Assembly (NCBI RefSeq): GCF_041381155.1
Contig: NC_091140.1
Coordinates: forward strand, 22,410,864 to 22,474,863
Length of the DNA stretch: 64,000 nucleotides
Source: Argopecten irradians
Taxonomy: Eukaryota; Mollusca; Bivalvia; Pectinida; Pectinidae
Reading direction: 5' to 3'
The translations under genes and the position numbers were made by a program. The notes below the pieces were generated by a model that saw nothing but the letters and a program-made list of their open reading frames with translations, did not search any database and was not told where the DNA came from. Of this stretch, positions 12,567-24,607 are shown in pieces. The number at the start of each line of letters is the position of its first letter. The stretch's first letter is position 1.

Positions 12567-12775
12567 TGTTTTCGATTATACGGTTTGACAGGTTGGATTT
12601 AGTAGTTCGTTTATGAATTAAAGATGGATCTGGTGATTTTTTGCTTTTTTCAGATGAGCATTAACAAAGCCCTCACAGGCCTGTATAAAAAAATGTAGGT
12701 TCATCAGGATTTATTCTTGAAATAATTACTAACAAAAAGTTGAACCGGTTGTTCTGAATAAACGAAAACGGCAAT
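12567..12775. mobile_element. MITE, GTTTTCGATTATACGG family, copy 1
   Basis: It starts gttttcgattatacgg and ends aataaacgaaaacggc, whose reverse complement matches the start. A second copy of nearly equal length is at 49453-49661, sharing internal words such as cacaggcctgtat and tcaggattta. The target duplication is unclear, so I give no superfamily. Confidence 0.65.
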
Positions 12776-12798
12776 AGTTGCTTGAAAGTTGATATATA

Positions 12799-12985
12799 CA
12801 GTGAACCCTGGATAATCCGGATACCAATTTTTCCAGCTTAAATCTTCCAGATTACTAATTTTCCGGACTGTTGAATTCTATGATCTTAGTCGATATGTAA
12901 CATTACGGTAATCTGTTGCCTGACATTTTCGTCTGGATAGCGAGTTTTCTGGACTATCAGCATCCAGACTATCAGGGGTCCACTG
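12799..12985. mobile_element. pogo/Tigger-like MITE, 187 bp, TA target duplication
   Basis: The left terminus CAGTGAACCCTGGATAATCC and the right terminus, read inversely as CAGTGGACCCCTGATAGTC, are flanked by TA on both sides (12797-12798 and 12986-12987). CAGT termini, the 'gataatccgga' theme and a TA duplication are typical of Tc1/mariner elements of the pogo/Tigger branch. No transposase is encoded. Confidence 0.75.
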
Positions 12986-13992
12986 TATAGGAAATCTATA
13001 TTCAGAATATTACGATTATACATGAAATACTTTAATGAAAATTGAAGAAAAAATATTAAGTTATGTAGAAAAGTGTATGTTGAATATATAATTTAACAAG
13101 ACACAAAATAAGGTTTGTGAATGCGAAGGTGATATACGTGGGATATAACTAAATAGATAATTATATAGCTTATATGAGTTAAAAAAAATTGTCTTCATTA
13201 TAATGAACATTATTTTGTACTTTCTCTTCGAAAAGAAAAATGCAGTTACTGAATATTAAATCATGAACACATTCATTTGATCACTATGGTTGTAGAATTT
13301 AATATTGTTTTTAATCAAAACTCTAAAATTACCTCCCTTAGTTTTGTAATGAAACTGAGTCTTACCTATCTCCAGCGTGAGTATTTCAAATTTGCAATAA
13401 TCAATTGCTCTGTTTTCATTTATGTGCTCCTGTTTTCAAAAATGGTTAAATATTGGTATTAGGATATTACTGATAGTTAGGTATTTGATAAAGGGAGATA
13501 ATTTATTACTCTTGTAGATCATCATAATATCTACAAATGCATATAAAATGGACAATTTTGATGCTGATAAAAGTAATGATATGATAGAAAATTGGTAATT
13601 AAGGAAAACAGTAAAATATTTACGTTTGTTTTCTGGTTCGCTTAGACAATAACAGGCTTAGACAATAACAGGAAGATTATTTATGTTAGATATAACAATA
13701 GGCTTACCAGTATATCATGTTTACTGCTGGACATTAGGGAGAGCGATTTATTATTAAGGGGAGGTAATTTTGGTTTTCGATTGTTAGTTGTCATGTTTAT
13801 TATGTTTCATTAACAGGGTCACAGTTCACTAGTTAATCGTTATCTCAATATTATTGTTCATTAAAGATATTATAATGTACCATTGTATTATATTATACAT
13901 ATAACTTAACAATTTATTACAGAGAATAAAATACTCTACAATATTATATTTTGCTATGTTGTATATATAAAATCACAGTGTTATACTATGTC

Positions 13993-14190
13993 ATATTCTG
14001 TTTGCATCTTACAGAGTTGCCTCCCTTGCAGATAGGTATCCATTATGATGTCATTATTTTGTGACCAAAATTCACGTCAATTTCTCTGAAAAGTATGATG
14101 TAAGTGTGATGTTACACTCACAAACACATGACATCACAATCAATATCTTCCCGCAAGGACAGATAACTCTATAATATGCAAATACAGAAT
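13993..14190. mobile_element. MITE, ACAGAGTTA terminal family, copy 2
   Basis: The left arm is attctgtttgcat then ttacagagttgcctccc. The right arm read inversely is ttctgtatttgcat then attatagagttatctg. It matches the copy at 7236-7402 over both arms and the inner 'cattattttgtga' region. Confidence 0.65.
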
Positions 14191-14643
14191 AGAGGCTTTA
14201 TAATTAAAAATGAAAATACTAGAAATACACACTTTCACCAGGTGAATTGACATAACTTTTAAGTTGCAGATATCTAATGAGACGACAGAATCAATTGATA
14301 GGCTCTCGGACCATTGATTGTCTCCCAGACAACATGTTACTGTTTACCTCTGTCCAGGTGAAATGGACTTTCCAGGTCTAGTCCTTCATTGCTGATTTTG
14401 CAAAAGGTCTCACACGCCTGTGAATTAAACATTTTAAGATGTAATATTTTGCTAAGCCTTTCACCTGGAGGCCTGCACCAATAATTGACCAAAATTTTCA
14501 TCAAATTGCCCTTGTGTTTATCTTCCCTTGGCAAAAATAGATTTTTAAGTTATTTTTTAAACTTCTTAATGCAGTTTGCATCTACAAGTATTGCCCAACT
14601 TGTGCACTTGAAACTGATGCAGTCTAAATATCCAACTACAAAG

Positions 14644-14739
14644 TTATCAACTCATTCACCCCTGTAATTTCATAATGGACTGGTCTATTCTTTGATTTAG
14701 AAGAGTCTAAACGTGTCTTCGGGGGTGAATGAGTTAATT
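14644..14739. mobile_element. Short MITE with AACTCATTCACCCC termini
   Basis: The left arm tcaactcattcacccctg and the right arm gggggtgaatgagttaat are inverse copies around about 60 bp of non-coding DNA. Confidence 0.55.
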
Positions 14740-15938
14740 TCTATGAAGAGATAAGGAAATTTTGGTTTGGTTCTGTGTCCCTATATGCAACTCTTTGGTA
14801 TTCCTTAAAATAGCAGACTAAATCTACTGTAAGCCTTTGTTTGGCAGAAAATGTCAGAAAAAGTTTCTTGAATCTTTCATATGGATATGCATTGTCTTCA
14901 GAAACTACGTTTTTCAATCTCATAAGGAAATGAATAACCCCAATATAGTATAACTGAACATGCCCATAACTTTGAGTTACAAGATTGAAAGGCTCATTAG
15001 CTAAAAGGCAAACTTAACTTCAAGAAATTGGCAACTGCTAGCTGTGAACTCAGACTATTCAGGGAAACTAATTGAAATATATAAAACAGACACCCATATT
15101 GTGTCATTACATATACATTAATAAAACAAAAATGCCAAGTAGCATAAATAGGAAAACAAAAATGATGAGCTTCTAAATGGCGTCACAGGCTTATGACACT
15201 TCATCACTCTAACGACATGGTTTGTAACCCATGTAACTAGGGTAAACTTAGCGCTGCAATACCAAGTAGGCAATCATGAATGTATCTGTTATGAACGTCC
15301 GTAACGGGACTTGGACAATAATCTCTAGCTAATTTGAAAACTGCGTGAAAAATGTTATCTTGTTCATAAATAAGAATAATTTTACTATTTATAACAGAAG
15401 TCCTAGTTTCATCATTATCATGGACTTCTCCATATTATCTAAATCTTTTTCACTATAATTTATCAACTCACAAATCTTTATTACTTTGAACCAATAGCAC
15501 CAATTTAAGTGCTGATTTTCATCTTGTCTCCCGGACAAGCGTCTGTTTTTGGTTTGAAAACAAATTAAGTAGCCTACTCCAACTACATGAACACCCAAGA
15601 ACATAGAATTAAGGGTTAAGTTATTTATTTTTCCAAAACCAGAAGAGACACCTGTGTCAGAACCCCATACTCACGAAACCGTGCTCTTGCTCATTCTATT
15701 TTTCTCTAAAAAAAAATTTTGTTCTTATCGTATCCATGTTCATACTCCAGTCGCATTCACTTAAAAAAAACTGTCCTCAAGATTTGAGTATATTCTGGAA
15801 TCTTGTTTATGATATAGTCTATGCCCAGCGTCTTATTACGTCATAATGGTGTGTGCAAAAACGTCAACAGGGTTTTCAGGAAAAAAAGCTTTGCCAAGAC
15901 CAATGGTCCGTGTAGATAGAATTCTTTAGACGACATTT

Positions 15939-16114
15939 CGTTAATTTGCTTGCGTCCTATCATTTAGTATGAATGTTCTGTCAGAATATAAATGTACCTG
16001 CCTAAACCATGGAGCTTACGAATAATTATCAGAATGTATCAAATGATTTCGGCATGCACTTTCATATTCTGACAGAACATTAATGATAAATGCTAGGACG
16101 CAAGTAAATTAACG
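15939..16114. mobile_element. MITE with inverted repeats of about 50 bp
   Basis: The left arm begins cgttaatttgcttgcgtcct and runs to gttctgtcagaatat. The right arm, read inversely, begins cgttaatttacttgcgtcct and runs to the same end, with only a few differences. The two arms can form a long hairpin. Confidence 0.75.
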
Positions 16115-16999
16115 ATGAGTAGCAGAGTTTCCAGTTTAAATCACCGAACAGCTCCTTGTGATCTATGACTACTTAGGAATTCTGTCAATCTGCAAAGAAC
16201 CTTGATATTAGCAAAGCTTCTTTTCTGATAACCATGCATGTGGACGTTCTCTTGCATACACCGTGATGGCGTAATAATGATACTGACAGGACTTGTTGTA
16301 AACCAACTGGTGTTGGAATAAGAAGGGCAGACCTTATTAAATTGGTTGATACTAAATTAAACAAGAAATACAACCTAAATGTCTCCTCCATTTTTGAAAT
16401 AATCTACATTGTATATTAAGTTGAGATGGCAGTGTGCCATTGACGGCGTTATCTTTATGAAAGTTTGGTTATTTTTGAAGTGCTTTCTGCGTGTAGTTCT
16501 GCATGTGCTTGGTGAGTGACTTAAATGATTTTGCTAACGTAATAATGTTAATACATATGATATTAGATAATCCAGAAGATATCGTTTTCCTTATCCTCTC
16601 TAGTGACTGAGTAGAGCGTCATACGAAGATTTGTAGCGTTGTTCAAACAAGTCCATTGCCCACTAACCAAGTGGTTAGCTTTCCACCAGATAAGGGATTA
16701 TATTTCGTTGTTTTCCAGTGTACCAATAAACATGAAAATACTTGTTACATACTTCCAACCGCCCGTACAGGCCTATAGGCTGTAATAGAGCGAAACGTTT
16801 GACAAAACCTTTAAATTATGTATATAATCTGCACTACCTGGCCAATTGATTGCAACAACAAAAGAACGCCTAGTCAGCTTAATGTCAAACTTTTGGCCCA
16901 GTTAATTCGCGCAGTCATATCTATCTCAGCATGTTTGCGTAACTATTTTGGCGCATTTAAAGAGAGTTTTCATTAAATGATCAGCAGATATCGATATTT

Positions 17000-17615
17000 T
17001 TAATCGAAGCCTCGGGATCGACATGACAGCATCGCTAGCGATCAGAGCTTGTGTAGGAGTCGGAGATCGGCGCTACACTTGACCGCTCAGCCGAAGTATG
17101 GTTAGTTTGATCCAGGGATAACGGAATCAGTTATACACCGAAAAGGATATAATTAATATACAAGGAACTTTAGTAATTAATATTGATACCATGCACACAA
17201 TTAATTCAGTTGTTTCTCCGCGTCTGTAGCCTCTAGTTGTCTAAAGTGTGTCGGTGTCTATATTCCGGGTGTGCGGGGTTGGTAACCTGTTAGCTATATG
17301 TTTACATTGTCAATACCATTTCACGGGAACGGTACAGCAAATAGTACTGTCGTGTGTCTGAGTGATCCGAAGTCTGTGTCGTAAATAGCCACGCCTGACG
17401 GTACTTGGTACAAGTAATGGGAACGAACACGTGAAACGCTGAACGATAGGAATATACATGGACTATCCACCACAGAGTTAGTAACCAATATCGTAATGCT
17501 CATATTCCATAACGAGGAATTCTATATTTACCATTTCTAACAAGGAATGTGAGTGACAGCTGACACGGTGACGTCCTGTTGCCACGACAACCCAACACAG
17601 CGGAAGTAAATAAAG
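17000..17615 (+). promoter_or_regulatory. Probable promoter and first non-coding exon of the B-box gene
   Basis: The region is more GC-rich than its surroundings and ends with a strong donor (aaag|gtaagat, intron from 17616). The next good acceptor (gtttcag) ends at 18465, one base before the start codon. I infer a 5'UTR exon ending at 17615. The transcription start is not determined; no clear TATA box is seen. Confidence 0.45.
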
Positions 17616-18465
17616 GTAAGATACATATATTGTACCCTTCAGTGGTTGGTTATGAAATAATACACAACGCAGTTAATTTGCAACGCAGTTAATTTGCTTT
17701 TATAAATTCTATAATTAACGTCCTTATTTATAAATTAAATTGTATGATAATATATATTGATACATTTTTACTTTATATGTATCTATTCAAATAAACATTA
17801 CAGTACGAATGATTTCAGTAATTAACGGCAATATTTATGTTGCAATAAATATTATGATCGCAATAACTATTTCTATCTGTCAAAGTCCATATAGACTGCA
17901 GAATCAATACATATTTTCTCATATTTTCTGTGGCACATCATCTAGTCTGTCTGTGGTCTGGATGTAGTGGACATTTTACCTGGACACGATGACTGTAGTG
18001 GACTCCGTGTTCACACGTAGACTGTAGTCTAAATCTTGTGCACTCCGTGTCTACCTGTAGTCTAAACCTCGTGCACTCCGTGTCTACCTGTAGTCTAAAA
18101 CTCCGTGTCCACTCGTAGTTCACACCGTGTGCACAATGTGTAACCTTTAGTCTACTACAACTGTACCTTTGGATTAAATCACTGGTCGACTCAGCTGTGT
18201 TTATTTGATAAATATAATTGTAACGAGTATAAGAGCTCTATAACGTTTATACTAGACATGAACCAGGGCCCTTGAGAGATTTCGACCAAACTCTAACCAA
18301 TAAAGTGAATAAATACTTTCACATTAAGCCAGGGATTCTGATATAGAGTTACAATGTATTGATATCTTATGTTTGTCAGATCTAGAGAATAAAATTCTGT
18401 TGTAAAGGAAAACGGTTATAGAAAAATATGTTTGTGTAAGTTCCAAGTATTCGTTTACGTTTCAG
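17616..18465 (+). other. 5'UTR intron of the B-box gene
   Basis: The inferred intron runs from gtaaga to gtttcag. It contains a short tandem repeat at 17985-18120 and no coding signal. Confidence 0.5.
17985..18120 (+). repeat. Short tandem repeat, unit about 32 bp
   Basis: The words cactccgtgtctacctg and tagtctaaa recur three to four times with decay at the edges. Confidence 0.6.
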
Positions 18466-18466
18466 G

Positions 18467-20791
18467 ATGGAAATTGAGCAGTCTGTTAATGCTCCACTAC
18501 GACCTGAAGGAAACTCAAGGTGCCCAACGCATTCACACAAAAAAGTCACTTTCGTGTGTTATGATTGTAATAGCTTGATATGTGGAAAGTGTGTGACGTC
18601 ACTTCACCATGGACACATAATGGAGGAACTGTCAGACGCCATGCCGAGCATCAGAAACAAACTTGATTTGAGCATCACTTCCATGGAGTCTGAACAGCTT
18701 CCCAAGGTACAAAGCTGTATCGACTTATCGGAACAGAGACTAATCGACAACGCAAAACAAATCAAGGATATTGTAAATGTGATGAAATCTCAGGGCAACA
18801 AGTGCAAAGATGAAATAGACGATATGATCGATGAGTGCGTTTCGGTATGTGAAAAGTTAGGGCAAAGCAACATGGAACAGTTGATAAATTACATGGCGAA
18901 ACACAAAGCGCGAATGCTGGACTTGACTGAGCAGATCAAACACCGACGCCAGGCGCTGCTATCTGGTTCTAACGTTGCTATGTTTGATTCCCTTGGTAAT
19001 GAGCCTTGTTACGACGCTATAGAATGGCCATCACTTCATACCGCACAGTTTACTCCCTGCGAAGTCGTGACAGACTTCCTAAAACAAGCCCTGGGTCAAC
19101 TGACTACCTCAGCAGACAGTTATCAGTCACCAAACTATCACTGCCACCCTAGCTCGGACTCAGTCAGTCATAGAACACCTAGTAAGACCAGCGAAAGACT
19201 TTCTGATAAACCACCAAAATCTGCCAATGGGGACAAGAAGTTGGAGCAGACAGATCAGGCACCGTCATCCAAGGAACATTCAAACCACAAGGTTACTGTG
19301 CGCCAATCATCCCAGCAACACGTTGGTCTCAGATCTGGGCGCCACCCACCTAGACCAGCGTCTGAGAGAGTTAGGGTCAAATCCCCAAACAGACAAGCTC
19401 GGCCACATTCACGAACTGCAATTTTCAAACGAAGAAATTCAATGGACGCTCCTTCGTCCATTCACCGGTTTCTTTCAGCTCGTCCTTCGACGTCCTCCGA
19501 CATCCGCCCAATGATTACGGAGAAGTCATCCCCGTTAAAACGGGACTCGCTCGTGTCGACGTCTCTATATAGACGACACGAACGTCGGTCTATGAGTTTA
19601 CCCTCTGAACAGAAACCCGAGCCCGCGCCTAGCGCTCCGTCTCCATCGTTTCTTCAAGCCATCATGTCTTCCTCTCACGATCCTAAACCGCCTAATGATC
19701 CCCTACCACATAAGAATACTTCATTGCCTCAGGATCCCTCGCCACAGAACCCAGAACCATCCCAAAATGACGGAGTATGCCCAAAGGAAACCAAACAACG
19801 AAAACCCAAGATATCTTCACAAATCTCTAAAGAGCCTGATGTACCTGTTACCAAGGTACATGAAATGTTACCACAGAACACATCTGAGGAAAATCCATCT
19901 TCTAGTAATGATGAACCAGAAACTGTTAAGGTACCGTCACCTAAGCCAGAACGAAAGCGTAAAGCCTTATCACAAAGGAACGTTCATCATCCTGTCATTT
20001 TGTCCCAATTTCCATCACCTTGTGCTATTACTTCTATTTGTTTGACCTCTGAAGGTCATGCCTGGACCTGTAACGAGGAGTCACGTGTTCTAACCCTTGT
20101 TGGTAACGCTGGTGATGTTATCAAGACAGTGACCTGTAAGGCTAATGTTAACGACATCAGCATGTCACCTAAAACACGTCACCTGTGGTACTGCACGTGG
20201 AAGTGTCGCGTCGTAGAACTCGACCCAGAGACAGACACATGCACGCGACGGTTTACCACAGACGCCTGGCCACGCTGCATGTGTGTAACCGACAAAGAAC
20301 AAATCCTGGTCGGCACTGAAAACAAGATCACGTTGTATGACGTGGACGGTCAGGTATTATTGTGGACGGACACCGAGCTGTCCGGAGTAATGCGTCCAAC
20401 ACGTCTGACTCAGTGTCCTCTGACTGGAAACATCGCTTTCTTAGAGAAGACTAGTTTCCAAGGAGAGGGCAAAGACAACGGCTACGTTGTCGTCCTTGAC
20501 AACGAGTTATCAGTGAACTTTCGCTATACAGGTGAATGTGAAAATTCTAACTCAGAAGCGTCCACTTATTTTGATCCGTTTGATGTGAAATATGACGAGA
20601 AAGGACACCTATTGGTCGGGGATTTTACCAGCAATACTTTGGACTTAGTCACTGGCACTGGGAACCATATACGGACGTTACTGACAGACACGGGTAGTTC
20701 TCAGGCTATTGGTATACACACTGATAATGTAATATGGGCCGCCTTCAGAAGTGAAAATGATGTGTCACATGTGAAAATCCTTAAATATTGA
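18467..20791 (+). CDS. RING-less B-box / coiled-coil / beta-propeller-like protein (TRIM-related)
   Basis: The single-exon CDS encodes 774 aa. ATG lies one base after a splice acceptor. Residues 19-50 form a B-box type 2 zinc finger with ligands C19, H22, C31, C34, C39, C42, H47 and H50. No RING precedes it, so E3 ligase activity is not expected from this chain alone. Residues about 60-170 are charged, heptad-like coiled coil. Residues about 215-500 are Ser/Pro/Arg-rich and probably disordered. From about 505 to the end there are repeated beta-strand motifs (AWTCNEESRVLTLV, KITLYDVDGQV, GHLLVGDFTSN) that look like an NHL-type propeller. Bivalves have many such genes, usually annotated TRIM2/3/56/71-like; target binding by the propeller is the family inference. 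The minus-strand gene at 24608-25741 shares the C-terminal domain. Poly(A) candidate at 21698. Confidence 0.85.
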   Translation: MEIEQSVNAPLRPEGNSRCPTHSHKKVTFVCYDCNSLICGKCVTSLHHGHIMEELSDAMPSIRNKLDLSITSMESEQLPKVQSCIDLSEQRLIDNAKQIKDIVNVMKSQGNKCKDEIDDMIDECVSVCEKLGQSNMEQLINYMAKHKARMLDLTEQIKHRRQALLSGSNVAMFDSLGNEPCYDAIEWPSLHTAQFTPCEVVTDFLKQALGQLTTSADSYQSPNYHCHPSSDSVSHRTPSKTSERLSDKPPKSANGDKKLEQTDQAPSSKEHSNHKVTVRQSSQQHVGLRSGRHPPRPASERVRVKSPNRQARPHSRTAIFKRRNSMDAPSSIHRFLSARPSTSSDIRPMITEKSSPLKRDSLVSTSLYRRHERRSMSLPSEQKPEPAPSAPSPSFLQAIMSSSHDPKPPNDPLPHKNTSLPQDPSPQNPEPSQNDGVCPKETKQRKPKISSQISKEPDVPVTKVHEMLPQNTSEENPSSSNDEPETVKVPSPKPERKRKALSQRNVHHPVILSQFPSPCAITSICLTSEGHAWTCNEESRVLTLVGNAGDVIKTVTCKANVNDISMSPKTRHLWYCTWKCRVVELDPETDTCTRRFTTDAWPRCMCVTDKEQILVGTENKITLYDVDGQVLLWTDTELSGVMRPTRLTQCPLTGNIAFLEKTSFQGEGKDNGYVVVLDNELSVNFRYTGECENSNSEASTYFDPFDVKYDEKGHLLVGDFTSNTLDLVTGTGNHIRTLLTDTGSSQAIGIHTDNVIWAAFRSENDVSHVKILKY

Positions 20792-21234
20792 ACTAGGTGG
20801 CATTCAGAAACTGCAATATAGGCCTAGTTGACAATACCGGTGTTCATCAATGGAGGTGCAAAAACTACAAACATTTACAAACGCTACGCTTATTGGTATA
20901 ATATTTCATCATTTGTTATAGGTTATGACAACCTATTTATTATCAGCTGGTTACAAAGAGATCGGATAACAGTGAACCATGGTCTGGGAACCTATTGAAT
21001 TAACCATTCAAATTATAACTTTCAGTTTCATGGTAGTTAATGTATCCCGCTCCTTTCTGAAACTTTTATCACTAGTTTTTATTTTTGTCTAAAGTGATTT
21101 CGTCCAAAACAACATTCATTTCACTGCATGTTGTTAAGAAATTATTTTATGCAGATATTCCCAAATGACATTGAGAATGAAGCGCAAATGGTGTAAAGTT
21201 GGTCAGAGAATAAACCTGATGAAATGCTACTAGT

Positions 21235-21415
21235 ATCAAGGCCCAGATTCTTTAACTTTAGAAATTCCTTAACTCAATATTTCTCATAGGAACGCATTAC
21301 ACAAGTGAAGGAAAACGTCTTAACCTGAGGAGCTTTCCTTAAAATCTGTAATGCTTTCCTATGGAGAATTTTAAGAATTCCTTAAAATTAAGGAATGTTC
21401 ATGGAACTGGGTTAA
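21235..21415. mobile_element. Palindromic MITE of the CCTTAA family, copy 1
   Basis: The left part ('attccttaac', 'cataggaacgcattaca') and the right part ('gtaatgctttcctatgg', 'aaggaatgttc') are inverse copies of one another. Related copies are at 23098-23272, 38775-38990 and 43215-43352. Confidence 0.6.
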
Positions 21416-21697
21416 GATCCTCTATGTACAAACTCAGAAAAAAATGATATCAATTTTGATTTGATTATACTAGTTATTAAGTGCTTTCATTTCTGTTACA
21501 ACAAAAAGGCATGGATATTAAATGTGTTCTAGATATTATCACAGCTAATGTTCAATGCTGACAAGTATGAAATAGTAAATGTATACATTTTCATAACAAC
21601 AATGTGTGTAAGAGTGGTGCATTTAAGATTATTTAACTGAACCTATTAGTTATTTTAAACTATTCAGATCAGCATGAGTGGATGAAATATATTATTA

Positions 21698-21703
21698 AAT
21701 AAA
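21698..21703 (+). terminator. Candidate poly(A) signal of the B-box gene
   Basis: AATAAA lies about 0.9 kb after the stop codon. Confidence 0.4.
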
Positions 21704-23097
21704 AGAGAATGTTTATTTTGACATTTACTTTTAAAGGTTGTTTTGATTGATTTAGCTTCTGAGGAACTCCATGCTTATTTATCCGAACATTTTCTTAACA
21801 TCATACCTTTTGCAACCATGAGAAGCAATACTTTTCGATAGCAAAGTCTTACTTATCATAACTTATTAGAAAATCGAATTTCGATCCTAGCAATGACTAT
21901 CATGTAGGGATTATAAATCACTTGAAGAGCAAAGTAGACTTAAATAGTGAGCTTAGCTCGAAAGTAATAATGACGACGCAGCAAGACCTAAACTCAATTT
22001 TGAATTTAAGAAAAAATCCTGCAACTGCTAGGACTGCTGAACACATTAATCACTGAACAGTCAGTGGAAAATTGAGACCTCAATAGCCACGGCAATAATC
22101 AATACAGTTTATGAAAAAAAATGATGATATCGATCAATGTGAGTATTGTATGAAACTACATATAATCCTAAACCACCCATCATCAGACGTGACAAATGTA
22201 GAGAGGTTAAGCTTGTTGAATGTTTGTAATTGCATAGAAGCGTTATATAGTGGTAAGATCCCCGGGTTGGCTTGCTGAAGTCAGCCATCGGGAACAGTTT
22301 AACGGTCGTCAATAATGGCTTCATTAGTACAATTTGATATGATGTATCCATGTAAACTTGTTGGGTTGTATTGCCACTACTGCCAATCATCATCAATGTG
22401 ACTTGCCATGGATTTTACCTATATTTGTTAGCTTTTTGTTGTAGTCCAGGACACAGAAAACGCTTACTCTTTAGAAACTTATGGTTCGGTCTTTGCCATG
22501 GTTCCTTTATCAATATAAAGTCAATTCAAATACTACTACGATTTGATCATTTTTATTTACAATAATGATATTTTTATTGTGTGTCAGTATTTGGTTATTG
22601 GGAAACTAATGCAGTAAATGGCAATAAGATAGACAATCACCAAAGGATGATACCAGTGATATAACTTCATTGTACAATGTACAACACTTCATATTTCATA
22701 AATATTATTAACAGTGTAGTGTAACGAGAGAACGACTACCAACGTGTAACAATAAGAAAATAATAGGTTTTTTTTATCTTTTTTGTATTGTATTATTGTT
22801 GCGGAAATTAAAAAAGAATGTCGGCATGATAATTATTGAATAAGCTACTTTAGATATTTTCCAATTAATAATTAACAAAAAAGCATCACTAATTTTATAT
22901 ATGGTTTATTAAATATCAGAGTAATACCAAGTTTCAGTCATTACGTTGAACACCAGTCATGTGATTATAATGAAAAAACATACAAAACACCGCCGTATAA
23001 TACATTATCGGTTAAACGTGTTTATAAACAATATGACACCTGAAGTCAGGTAAACATTATACTTAAATATATATTCAATGCATCCAGTATTTTGGTA

Positions 23098-23272
23098 CTA
23101 GTAAATACTAGGCTCAGTTTCGCAAACATTCCTTAACTTCAAAGAAATCCTTACCTTAAATTTCTTCATAGAAAAGCATTACAATAATTAAGGAACAGTC
23201 TTAAGTAAATGAGACTTCCTTAAAATCTATAATGCTTTCCAATGGATAATTTTAGGTTATGGGCCCTGATTT
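23098..23272. mobile_element. Palindromic MITE of the CCTTAA family, copy 2
   Basis: 'acattccttaacttcaaag' and 'atagaaaagcattaca' on the left are mirrored by 'ataatgctttccaatgg' on the right. It is more decayed than the copy at 21235. Confidence 0.55.
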
Positions 23273-23798
23273 CCATAATCAATATATTTTGATTATATTT
23301 TTTTGATGGATCACTCAGTTAAAGTTGTATGGTCTATCACTTTCGCTCTTTTTGTCATAGTGAAAACTGGTTAAGTGTTATACACATTTTCCCCCGTCTG
23401 TCCGAGGTTTAAACTTTCTACTTTTACCACTTTTTATAAAGTTGCAGCACTGGAAGTATTTTTAATTATAGAAGTAAAAGTCTTTTTAACGTGTACACGT
23501 GAAAAATAAGCCCGAAAGATGCCGAATCATTCCGAACTCTTCCAAGCATCGTCGCGACAATCTCGAAGAAACACGAGAGTTTTGAAACCAAATGTCAACA
23601 ATTTTTTTCGTAAATAAAACATGTGGTCGACCTCAGCAGACTTGATCTACAAAGAAAATAATGCTTGCACATTAGCCAGTAGGAAAACGTAAACAAACAC
23701 ATGTGCGCTTACTCTAGTTACCTGGATCACCACGTGCAGGACGTGTGGACGTAAGTCTCGTGATACGATTCGGAATTCCGACAAAACCCGAACATACT

Positions 23799-24036
23799 AT
23801 ATAAACATTATTAATTTTTCATCGATTGAGAAACAAGTTATACAACTTATGTAAATCACTCTCGATGGCCCGGATGTAAGCGCCCGAGGGGTCTTAGTGT
23901 GGGAGGAAACCGGAGTGCCCGGAGAAAACACACGTGATCGGGCAGGTGACCCCTGACCTTTTCACGTCCGTGTCGGGGATCGAACCCCGGCCGGCTAGGT
24001 GAAAGGCAAGCGGCTTAACCGCTACACCACCCGAAT
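23799..24036 (-). mobile_element. tRNA-Glu-headed SINE with 13-bp target duplication
   Basis: Read on the minus strand, the head contains gtggtgtagcggttaag (A box), a ctttcac anticodon loop like tRNA-Glu(TTC), and ggggttcgatccccg (B box). The module ttttctccgggcactccgg follows, then an unrelated AT-rich tail. The 13-bp repeat ACCCGAACATACT flanks it exactly at 23786-23798 and 24037-24049. The TTC anticodon is my reading of the loop. It is too fused to SINE body to be a working tRNA gene. Confidence 0.85.
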
Positions 24037-24479
24037 ACCCGAACATACTGAACATGGCGGTGATTGCAGGCGCTGTATTCAAACCAGGAATAGATGATTC
24101 CTAGATTTCGGCTCTCTTATAGGCCGACATATGCTTTTGGTGAGCTAAATCTTTAAGTTGCATGTACATGTTCAAATATCAAATGTTTAAGCGACATATC
24201 GTTACAGTGAAAATTACCAGAAATACAACTTTGAAATAACCACTTTGACAAAAATCATGGACGTAAGCATAATATTCACGAAAGTAATATAAATACGAAA
24301 TAATATGCTGCTGGTGAAATACGATGTAATATTATGAAAGCTTTGAGTTGTTCACAAAGTCCTTGTTGGTATTCATGCGTCATCAGTACTAAATACAGTA
24401 TTGTAGACACACGACATCGTCGACTTGGCACATAACATACTCACCGAAAACCAATAACACATTGTCATATTATTTGAGC

Positions 24480-24485
24480 TTTATT
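24480..24485 (-). terminator. Poly(A) signal of the minus-strand propeller gene
   Basis: AATAAA on the minus strand lies about 120 nt after the stop codon of the 377-aa CDS. Confidence 0.6.
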
Positions 24486-24607
24486 TCATAAAAGTAAACT
24501 TAAAACATTCTGCAAATGTCCACTTTAATGACAAAGGTCATATTAACTCATTGACAATCATACCACGTTTCTCTTCTCCCATGTCATGTATCACCCCGAA
24601 AACGTTG

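Larger units (their letters stand above)
11325..17000. other. 3'UTR then intergenic region rich in MITEs
   Basis: Past the probable 3'UTR (to about 12300) I see no credible exon. The region contains MITEs at 12567-12775, 12799-12985, 13993-14190, 14644-14739 and 15939-16114, separated by AT-rich DNA. Confidence 0.55.
20792..24479. other. Region between two convergent propeller genes
   Basis: It contains the 3'UTR of the B-box gene (to about 21720), two CCTTAA-palindrome repeats (21235-21415, 23098-23272), a SINE (23799-24036) and otherwise AT-rich DNA. I see no credible gene. Confidence 0.55.
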
